DNA of 64,000 bases from Sipunculus nudus (taxonomy: Eukaryota; Annelida; Sipuncula; Golfingiida; Sipunculidae): contig CM049313.1 of the NCBI GenBank assembly GCA_026874595.1, positions 44,668,659 through 44,732,658 of the forward strand, in the 5' to 3' direction. The notes under the pieces were generated by a model. The model had not been told where the DNA came from and searched no databases. It saw nothing but the letters and a program-made list of their open reading frames with translations. Below are positions 26,101 to 38,100 of this stretch, piece after piece. Made by a program: the position numbers and the translations under genes. The first letter of the stretch is position 1; every line of letters starts with the position of its first letter.

Positions 26101-29100
26101 AAGCACCTATTGGACTATAGGCCTTGGACTGAACTGCAAGGGTCGTTAGCTGGTTTTTGCATATATTAGCTTATCTGAACTGATCTGTAACAGTAATCCA
26201 TAGCTTAATTTAAAAGCTGAGCCACATATTAGCTTATCTGAACTGATCTGTAACAGTAATCCATAGCTTAATTTAAAAGCCGAGCTACATGAATACTCAT
26301 TTGACAGTGATAACGTTAAACATAGTCTTAAGTGTTGTGTTGACTTGATTAATATACACTACACACCCCCTGATATCACTTGTTGGAGACATCAAGTACT
26401 CACTGACTTCAGTCCATGAAATATTGGTATGTTTGTGTACAACACTGTTATGGGTGTCACAGCTGGCCACAACAGTGGTACCTAAGCCAAGTGTTCAAAT
26501 GAAAGAATGGCATGCACTGCAAATAGAAAGAGCAGTTAACATACCCACCATATTATAATAGCTTTGGATACATAATTATTATGTTATGAAAAACTTATAC
26601 CCAGTTTCTGTATTACCTCATATTATCTTTAATTTATATTTACTCATGTAATCTTCTTATCTGTTTTGTACCTTTTGGTTATTGCCTTTAACATGGGACT
26701 GTATTAATTTAACCTGGTAATAATAATAATAATGATAATACCAGTGATAATAATAGTAACAGTAAAAAATTCATTTGTAGGATGAAGATTGAAGTGCATA
26801 CGTATATACAATATAGAATATTTAGAATTTTAAAAGTGGAACTTTCATGTACCCTACAATTTCAGCACCATATCAATTGATTGATATGTAGGTTTTTTTT
26901 ATAAAGGTACCAGATCTACAAGTATGACATCAGCATGAGAATATAAATCAAGAAGTTTACATTCAAGTTTTTGATTTTTTACCTGGATCTTGCTCTTTCT
27001 TTGTATGCTCAATGAAGATTTTAAAAAAAATAAAGATATAGGTGTAAATTAGCAAATGGTGTGATTTCGTGTTCACAGTAGTTCTCATGTTTGTTCCACT
27101 AATTCCAGCACTTACTGTTCAAGTAAAATTTCATAATGTACCAGAGAGAAATAAAGAAACCTTGGTTCATGGCATTCAGTGACACAGCAACAGATGTTCA
27201 AAGGGATATCAGCACAACAGAGGGCTCAAATGTGCAGCAAAGATGTGCACTACACAATAATGACTTTTAAAAATACCTCCAGTGCCATGTAGCATAGGCT
27301 TGGCCCTTTCAGGATCATATCATCCATGGATTGTTCCACTTGTGTTTTTGCCATGACCCTATGATGATGGTCCCAAGTTCAAGATGAGAGCACAGATGAT
27401 AGGTTAAGCTTAGATGAGAAAATATGTTAGAAGTTAGGGTACAGGTCACTAGATAGGGCTTAGCTTGTGTTATTCATTTTTTCATCATGGATGTGAGATA
27501 TTGTATTTACATGTATATCAATAAGGGGCAGCACATTTTAATGTACATGTCAGTTTATCACATATAGATAAAAAATGTTTCATTATTATTAGCAGTTTAT
27601 ATAGTTTGGCTAATACAAGCTTCTGTTATGTCCTATACAGAACAATAAGTTACAAGTACACATTTGGCCACAGAGGTTGATACTTTATAGCCTCACTTGT
27701 GGAAACTTCAGTTTTAATATAGAAATTTGAGCTGATAGCATATTACCCAGTTTTGCTTAGTTCAAGTAGGTCTTGATAGATGGTGCTGCATTTTACCCCT
27801 CGCAAATAAATGTCAAATTTCACATGGTTTCAATACATTGACAGTATTTAATCATCTGATTGAAAGTGACATTATTAGACAGTACCAAAAAAAAATAATG
27901 CATGGTTTTGTAGGGGCTTTGCTTTTAAATGAATTAGATTCATAGATCCTTTTTTGGCACCGCTGACTGAAAGTTATCTGAGCAGTAGTGATCACTCTTT
28001 GTCCGTTGTCAGTCTGTCCATCTGTCTGTCTTTTAACGAAACACAATTTTTAACTGCTGGACCTAGAAACTTCTAATTGAAAACCCATGGAGGGCCATGA
28101 AAAATATTATTGGAAACCTTAAATTAAGTCCTGGTAACCTATATTTTGTGAACTACAGGCTGAAAACATGATTTTTAGCACCCAGTCAGTCAGATGGGGT
28201 ACAAATTGTTTTTGCTAGGCCTAGAATCTTTGTACATTATGCTGATAGAGTTCCATAAAAACATGCTGACCTATATTACTGGCCAAAACCTTTTAAAGCA
28301 CCCAGACAGTCAGACAGGGTACAAAACTTTACTGTTGTACCTAGAATCTTCTGTCTTGACATCCAGTGATATCCTTAAAAAATGTTCAAGGTAATTTTTA
28401 GCTCAGCTGACTGCATACAGACAGGCAAGATTTTGTATGAATGGCTATACATATTATCATGAAACTTTTTCTTCCTTTTGATTTTTAAGAACTTAAATTG
28501 CTACAGTTGAATTGGGATACCACCTACGAAATTTAGAAAATTTAGAATAAAAAATATATTTGAACAAATAATATTTTAATATGTTTACTATCCTATATAT
28601 GAATTAAGCATTTAAAGTAGTATTCAGATTAAATGTTAATTTCCTCAGGCAGTTTGTTTATACGGTTAAGAATATAAGAATCAATAATCCATGCAATCAC
28701 CATTTTCTGTCATCATAATACTGGTATGATTAATATACATGTATAAATTATTCATATTAATTTTACAGGACCAATTAGGCTTGGCACTAAGGAATTGAAC
28801 CAGAGCAACGATTCTCTGCTTGATACAGGGGGCACCACAGGTTCAAATTATGCTCCGTCAAAATATACTCTGTCTTCCGTAGATTCAGGCTTGTATCTGC
28901 GGGGCTCAGGCACATGGAGTGGGGTGAGAGTAAGTGAGATTCCATCTGCTGCCCTTGGTGGGGATTCCTCTCACCGCATGCCAACATTTCTTCACCTTGC
29001 TTTGTCCATAGCTGTACCAGTTGCACCTCACTTGAACTTCTCAGCACTGATTCACCATTTTATTTCAGCATGCACCCTGCACGTTTATCATCCAGTGCAC

Positions 29101-32100
29101 CTTTACAATTATTATATATCTTACTTCAGACATTTTCCCTGTATATCCCTTTATGTATAGGCAATGCTGTGCTCATTTTATTGTTTAGAAGGAGTTCTAT
29201 GGAAAAAAAAGAAAAAAAATTGCTCATCACTTTTCTTTTGGTTAATATAATTTGTTTCCAGTACATTGTGGTATTTCTCTATCTAATTATGTATATCTTA
29301 TTCTTTGTCTTATTTTGCGTCAATTATCAGTGAAGCATCTAAATGCCATTTAGGTGCATTTTCATCATCTATCATTTAAAGAGTTAATTGTATCATCAAT
29401 GCTAAATTTTAATTCAGCTTTAAGCATGCTTTAGCAGGATGTTGTTTAGAAGAATAAACTACCAGGTACACTCACCTTCACAATCATCCCCTGATAATAA
29501 TAATTCACAAGCATTGAAAATTTACATGAAATTGCAAATGTTGGTACTAATAACACATTCACAACAATTTAATGAGCACTGTTCTTTCCTTAAAAGGTCA
29601 CATGCTTTTACGAACCATGTGTATTCTGTAACACCTTCTCACCTATTCAGTTCATTTTCATTTCCAGGATTTCTTCTTTCACATCATCAATAAAGCTGTT
29701 TATTGTTCTCCAACAATTCACTAGGTGGCAGCACTGGTATAATGACACCATATCACTGGCATTTTTTAAAGTTTAATTCTGGTGTCCAGACTTCAAAATA
29801 ACATATCATATGCAGAAAATGTAAAGCAAGGCAGTGGATATATAATATTTTTAACTTAAGTTTCTGCAAGGCAGTGTATATATAATATTTTTAAATTAAT
29901 TTCAGGCATTTCCAGATATTGATATTGAAACACAAATTACAATAAATTTGATTTTATGTGCAAGTTTTAGGTCACATTTTGTTTAACATTACAGTGATTA
30001 TAACAAGAAAGTTTAAAAAGTTTTATCAAAGGATGTAATATAACATATATTGAAATTTTTAATTGATCCATATCCTCAGTTTTTAACAGAATCAGTTGAA
30101 AATATGAATCGATATACATTTACAATATGTTATATGTTATTTCATACTGCCCAGTCTTGAGTTCAGTAGTTCTTCCACAGATCACTGTAATACTACCCGT
30201 AAATTCAAATATGTCACAAATCAAGCACAGGACTCCTCTTTGGTAGTTAATGTGTGTTTCATGACAGCAGTTGCAGGATATAATAAAAGGCCTGGTGTAT
30301 ATCATTATAGCAGTGAAACCACCATGACCTCATATCTTTCACATCAGTCACAATCTATCAGGCTGTTTTATAAATCCTATATATGATTCATCGCATTATC
30401 ATTCTAATCATAGTCTCTGCCCTTTTTTCTTGACTACCTTTTAGATGGATCAGAAACTATTGGTGAGATGTATTTTGACAATGAAACAGTTTCAACTGCA
30501 ATTGCTGAGGCTGATGATAGTCCCTCAGCTTCTAGTCCTTCAGCTGATGAAATGCCGACAAGAACAGATAATTCTAGTGGAGATCTCACTGAATCAGATA
30601 TTCAGAATATTCAAGCTTCCAAACCATCAGAACAAAATCCGGAGACAATGCATGCTGAAGAGGAAGTCACATTCGAGAACAGTACTATACAGAGTCCATC
30701 AAATGATTATAATCCAAATGCATCATTATCAGCAACCAGTCCAAGTAAATCTGACAATTCACTGCTGACCACTCTTGCTGAAGCTGACAATAGCCCCTCA
30801 GCTTCTAGTCCTTTTGTTGATGATATGCCGACAAGAACAGATAATTCTAGTGGGGATCTTACTAGATCAGGTAGTCAGAATATTCAAGCTTCCCAACCAT
30901 CAGAACAAAATCCGGAGATAATGTATGCTGAAGAGGAAGTCACATTCGAGAACAGTACTATACAGAGTCCAGCAAGTGATTATAATCCAAATGCATCATT
31001 ATTATCAACCAGTCCAAGTAAATCTGACAATTCACTGCAGACCACTCTTGCTGAAGCTGACAATAGCCCCTCAGCTTCTGGTCCTTTAGTTGATGATATG
31101 CCGACAAGAACAGATAATTCTAGTGGAGATCTTACTAGATCAGGTAGTCAGAATATTCAAGCTTCCAAACCTTCAGAACAAAATCCGGAGATAATGTATG
31201 CTGAAGAGGAAGTCACATTCGAGAACAGTACTATACAGAGTCCATCAAATGATTATAATCCAAATGCATCATTATCATCAACCAGTCCAAGTAAATCTGA
31301 CAATTCACTGCAGACCACTCTTGCTGAAGCTGACAATAGCCCCTCAGCTTCTGGTCCTTTAGTTGATGATATGCTGACAAGAACAGATAATTCTAGTGGA
31401 GATCTTACTAGATCAGGTAGTCAGAATATTCAAGCTTCCCAACCATCAGAACGAAGTCCTGAGGCAATGTTTGCTGTAGAGGAAATCAAATCCGAAAACA
31501 GTACCATTCAGAGTCCATCAACTGATTTTCATCCAAATGCATCTTTATCAATCAGTCGAAGCAAATCTGACAATTCACTACATATAACTCCTGCTGAAGC
31601 TGACAATAGCCCCTCAACTTCTAGTCCTTTTGCAGATGATATGCCGACAAGAACATATAATTCTAGTGGAGATCTTACTAGATCAGGTAGTCAGAATATT
31701 CAAGCTTCCCAACCATCAGAACAAAGTCCTGAGGCAATGTATGCTGTAGAGGAAATTACATTTGAGAACAGTACCATTCAGAGTCCAACTGATTTTCATC
31801 CAAATGCATCATTATCAATCAGTCGAAGCAAATCTGACAACTCACTACAGATCACTCTAAATACACCACCAACTGTAAGCAGCTCCAGTAGAGAACTGAT
31901 CTTGTCAACTTTACTGAATAAGCTTTCTCAGCATAACCAAGAAGCTATTTCTGCTGTTAAAATAGTTACCACCAATTCAGTATCAACTGAACTGCAGATA
32001 AATGAAACTACGCATTTTGCTGAGGATACAAGGTCTGAGACATCAAAAGTTAATTTGCCTCTGTCATTGCCAAGCAAAATTGAATCAGTTTCTACAGAAT

Positions 32101-35100
32101 TAATAGCAAGAGGATTTGAAGCTTCATGTAGTCAGAATTCTTCACAATTCCTCAATTCTCCAAACAGCCTAGAAGTTGTGAATATTATCAAAACGCCTGG
32201 AGAAATCAAGAATGAAAATGATGATGATAACACTGTGTTAGATGACATTAATGAGACATCATCACTCAAAACGGAAACAGAGTTAGAGTCCAGTGAAGCT
32301 TTAGATATATCAGACAGTCAGCAATCTGGAAAGGCTTTAGCTGTATCTGACAGCCAAAGATCTAAAATAAGCATGGGATCTAGGTCAAGGTCTCCAGCAG
32401 GAAAGAATAACTTTTGTAAGGCTTTGGATGTATCAGACAGCCAAAGATCTGATATAATCACAAGCTCTAGGTCAAGATCTCCAGCAAGAAAGAATGACTT
32501 TGGTAAGGCTTTGGATGTATCAGACAGCCAAAGATTTGAAATAATCACAAGATCTAGGTCAAGATCTCCAGCAAGAAAGAATGACTTTGGTAAGGCTTTG
32601 GATGTATCAGACAGCCAAAGATCTGAAATAATCACAAGATCTAGGTCAAGATCTCCATCAAGAAAGAATGACTTTTGTAAGGCTTTGGATGTATCAGACA
32701 GCCAAAGATCTGAAATAATCACGCGATCTAGGTCAAGATCTCCAGCAAGAAAGGATGACTTTTGTAAGGCTTTGGATGTATCAGACAGCCAAAGATCTGA
32801 AATAATCACGCGATCTAGGTCAAGATCTCCAGCAAGAAGGAATGACCCTTGTAAGGCTTTGGATGTATCAGACAGCCAAAGATCTGAAATAATCACAAGA
32901 TCTAGGTCAAGATCTCCAGCAAGGAAGAATAACCCTAGAAATCATCTGGACCTATCCGACAGCCAGACATCTCAAATAATCAAGAGATCCAGACCAACAT
33001 CTCCAGCAAGAAAGAATGACCCTAGTAATCAATTGAATGTATCCAACATCCAAACATCTGAAATAATCACAAGATCTAGGGCAAGATCTCCAACAAGAAA
33101 GAATGACTCTGGTAAGACTTTTGATGTATCCAACAGCCAAAGATCTGAAATAATCACGCGATCTAGGTCAAGATCTCCAGCAGGAAAAAATGATGACTCT
33201 GGTAAGGCTTTGGATGTATCCGACAGCCAAAGATCTGAAATAATCACAAGATCTAAATCAAGATCTCTTGCTAAAAAGAATGACTCTAATGGAGAGATAA
33301 ATTCAGCAGGCAGTCAGAAATCTCTCAGAACAGCAAGGTCTACATCAAGTTCAACAAGGAAGAGTAATGCTGCTAGGGCTTTGGATTTTTCAGACACTGT
33401 GTCTCAGCAGCATAATTCTACAACAGTAGACAGACTTACATTGAAAAATGATAGAGTATCTGGTGGTCCTTCCTTCCAGCTGGCAGTACCAGATGCTAAA
33501 TATATCTCAACATCAACTAAAACTGACAGTACTAGCAGTTTTGTATCAGGGAGAAGAACTTCTTTTCTGTCTACCACATTTTCTAGTGAGACATGTCTGG
33601 ACAACATGTTGTTAGAAGATATGCACATATCTGATGAATCAAGAAGCAATGATAGGATTATTGCTACAAAATCTGAAGGAGAAGCTGTTACACCAGACAT
33701 TAACCTCTCTACAACAACAGTTAAAGTAGAACCCACAACTGAGGGACACCAGTTAGGTGTTAAAGTGGAAATGAAAGACAGTACTTCACATCCTGTCATC
33801 AAAGTAGAACCTGCCTCACTTACATGCAGTTCATATCATAATGATAAAAACAATAAGGAAATAGCCACCCCTCTGACACCTACATACTCTTTAAAGGAAG
33901 AGAAATTAGAAAACAACCATTCAGCAAGAGTGAAGGAAGAGCCCACAACTGAGGGACCCAAGTTTGGTGTGAAAGTTGAAAAGGAGGACAGTGCTTTACT
34001 TCCTGCCATTAAAATAGAACCTACCTCATTGACAGATGACTCATCTTGTGAAGATAAAACTGCTGAAGTTACAAGTTCCCCTTTGACTCCTGAATACTCT
34101 GTGAAGGAAGAGGAAATACAAAACAGCCATTCAACATCACCATCTGAATTCATTGAGGATTTAAGCAGAGGAGCATCTAATTCTGAGCAACAGGAACAAA
34201 GTGTCCACTGTCCTGTGAAGAAGGAAGTGAGCACTGATCTATCATTAATACAGGCAGCTGCTTATACACAATCTTTGAGTGCATGTGATGATAACCCACA
34301 GAAATCTGATCGATCCCAAGCAGCCAAGCACCAAGACAATGCTCAGTCTCTTGAAGCAAATAAGACTGTTATTGAAAATTCTAATGTTGGAGAAGCATAT
34401 GCAGATGGGCACATATGCCACATAAGCAAGAGTGCCTCATTTGCATCAAAGTCAAGTAGGGTTAAGCAGGTGAAGACCGAAGATGTATCACACATTTCAG
34501 CAGAGCAGGTACCATCTCACATTGCCCACCATGGAGAGGATCATGTTGGAACAGTTGGAATAGCTAGTTGTGCTTCACTTACAAGTGTCCCTCATATGTC
34601 ATATCAGGGTGAAACACTGAGGATTGAAACTGATAGACAGACAGATTATCCAGAGAGACCCACATCACCTCAGATCATAATCTCCAGTTGCAGTACTGAT
34701 GGCTCCCATATGTCTGGTCTGCATGGTGGACTATGCAGTAATGAAACCTTTGGCTCCAGCTGTAGTGATATTTCTGAATCCTCTGTGCACAAAGGTTACA
34801 TTGCATCTGAGGAGTCAGCAAGTTCATTTGGGTCAATCAGTCATCATGCAGTATGGGGTTATAGCCCAGCAGCTTCAGAAATGAATGGAATCAGCAATGA
34901 TATGGTTGACAGTCAGGTTACGTCCTCTGTAGATGGCAGACATGTATGTGCAGATAAAATAATGGCATCCAAAGTGAAATATCAAAGCTCCTCTGAAGAT
35001 GAACTCCAAACTGACAGGCCCAAGTGTGTTACCACCAAGCCTTTTCCTAACAAGAAGAAAAAAGTGGAGATTACAAATTTTGATTGCAATACAGGGGTTT

Positions 35101-38100
35101 ATTCCTGTGGGTCAAAGAACTCTGATTACGAATCATACTGGGCTGTGAAAGATGGGTGCAAGGAAGGCGACATTACTGGACCTGAAGATTATATACAGCC
35201 TCTTGACATCAGATCCTCAAAGGTCAGTTTTAGTGATGTAGTTCAATTGAATTACTTTCAGCGTATTTTTGACTCAGAAACTGCAGCTACTGTTGGATCA
35301 GGCAGTGAATTAAGCAAGCAGTCCTTGCCCAGTTCTGTTGATGGGAGAAACAATGGTTCAATTAGGAGTATCCTGAAAGATATTCCAAGGGGTTCAGAGA
35401 AAAGACGTTCTTCCCTTCCATCTTACCTGGAGCCAGATGCTATCACTGAAATGGCTTGTGCCCAAGCCGGATACCCCAGGTCCTGCATGGAAATGAGCAG
35501 TGAGTCAAACAATGATACTCAGATTATTCAGTCTCAGTATAAGACAGACAGCATAAATCCTACAGCAGTAGACATATCACCCAGTCATGAACCAAACATA
35601 CCTGGTGTTTATGCAACATACCATTCTCCTACTACAGAGCATGTGTATTTCAGTGATGGTATTGAAGACAACCCAGCAGTTATTGCAACTAATGGTGGAA
35701 CTTCCTCTGACTTTATCTCTGAAAACAAACCCAAAGAAGAAGATCAACAAACACTCACGGCTAAGTCATTTGCTGGTTTTGATATGACAGATGAAGCATC
35801 AAGACAGTTACCAGCAAAGAAAGGTTACAGTGATGTGTGTGAGTACAAGAAGCAATATATGGTGCCAGGATATATAACAGATGAGAGAGATTGTGAAACT
35901 ACTTCTTCAATTGCAAAAGGTGATTCTGTAGCTGATTGGGTCACCCCTTCTCAGCTCTTGCACAAGTGCGAAACTTTGGATGCAGAGAGAAATACAATCC
36001 TTGAATATACAACATCTGCCTATCAGGAAAAGCCAAAAGCTGATATATCAAATAAAGTTGCAGGATATCAATCAGGCCCAGCAAATCTTCAAATGGTCCC
36101 TGTTCAACATATGAATATGAATGCTCACAAACCTAAGCAACAGATGCCAGGTCCTGTTGAGACTAAACAAGAACCTAGTGCTCATGGGAAAACCCAGATT
36201 GAAAAAAGTAACATTGCTACTAAGGAAGACTCAAGTGAAGCTTATCTTCCCACCTCATCACAGCTGTTCCAAAAATCAAATGGAGACCATGGTATAGGAA
36301 CCGACCAGAGTGCAGTTCATCTTCCCACTTGCTCACAAATCTTCCAGAAATCAATAAACAGAGACCATGGCATTCATGCAGGAGGCGTTGGCACATTGAG
36401 TCAATTTCAAGCACCTTCCTCTTTGTTAATTAATCAGTCACAAGAGGGCAGCAGTGGTGAGACCAGTGAGCCCGGTGCTTGGCTTCCACAACAATCAACT
36501 TGCACAACTGAAGGCAGTAACATTGCTGGCAGGCTTCCCACCTCACAGACACAGCACTGTGTGACTGAGTGTGGGAATTTGAGATCAGCAGAGCTTTCTG
36601 CTTCTGGATTACTTGAAAATAAGGAACTAGAAGAAAAAATAGGAACTGAACCTGTCATTGTGAACAACAATAAAAAAATATACAAAGCAAAATTGATAGC
36701 TACAAGTGAGTTTGATGGGGAAAAATACACTTCTGTTTTGAATGAGCCTGTTGAGATAACCAATATTCCAAATAAGCTAATAACTCGTGGAAAAAGTGCA
36801 GAGATCTCTGTGAAAAAAGTCATCCAAACCAAGTTACACAAAATGGCTGAAAAGGAGGTAGACACCAAGGAGGCAGTGACCTACTACAACAACACAAGCA
36901 TGTCACTGACAGAGCTGGTGTCCATGTATGATGCTACAGAGAAAAAGCTTGGAATGGGAGGCTATAAAGATGATTTTGACATGGAAGCATACTTGAAAAG
37001 TCTGGATGAGGTAAATCTGGAGTCAACTGAACAAATGGAGGTAAGATAGTGCTACACACGGAATGATGTCACAAACTTAATGAGTTCAGTTTACTATATT
37101 TTCATTTCATCACATTACTGCTCATTTCATATAAACACTTCATATCTTTCTCACTTAAATCATATCTATCACTCTTTGTATTTTAGTTGCAAATCATGAC
37201 TATGCATGCACCATTTATTTGTATATAATTGCACATGGTAAACTCTGTGGATAGTGTCTGCTTTCTCTGTATCACCTAATAGCTTCTAATTCACCATATT
37301 GATTTTATGAATATGAATCTAGCAATGTACAATTTAAAATCTATAAGTGTTATATATGTATCTCAAATAAGAATGATAGAGCTTTTTTGTGTACCTTTCT
37401 GCATTTTTACAAAATTTAAATAGTATCAGTTATCTTAGTGTTGGTTTTTAACTGGTTACTAACTGAATGCTTTAACTTATACAATAACTGCATGGTATTT
37501 TACTACTTACAACAGACAGTGCTGCAGTTAATACATTGTTTAAATTCAACAAATAAGTATGATCCACGGTTTTGTTATTGAATGATTTCTCACAACAGTG
37601 ATAATATCCCAGTGTTACTACCCATGGAATTAATTCATATTGCTGAAAATTCTTTTGGGATCATAATTTTTTAAGTCTTTATACTTAAAAAAAATAACCT
37701 TTTAAGTCACTGCCCTTGATACTATAAAACTCTTAAATCTATAAAAAAAAAAAAAGAAAACACAAAATTGTTAAATAATCTGGCCATTGTTGTTTGCTTT
37801 TATCATATTTTCTCTGCTCATGCCGTTGATGCATAAGAAAAGGGCCAGCTTGAAGAATCAATAATTTGTTGGTTCATTGCATGTGGATACAGGGATACTT
37901 TGCCTGCCAGCTCAATGGCTGTATAATCGGACCACAGCCTCAGAATTCCTGATTACTAATTAATTATGCACAGGTTACCTGCATGGACCACCTGGCAGTG
38001 CATGCAGGCAGTTGAGGTTTCATAGCCTCTACACCTCTGACTTAGAACATAAAAACAACTGGTTATATTGTGACCTAGAACATACAATCAAATAATGATC

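Noticed and set aside
30468-30470. ATG at 30468 as the true protein start
   Set aside because: The acceptor at 30444 and the phase match with exons 1-2 place it inside the protein; it remains possible only for an alternative transcript.
32318-34234. Minus-strand open frames of 130-192 codons
   Set aside because: Shadows of the 87-bp and 210-bp coding repeats of exon 3; no promoter, splice or family evidence.
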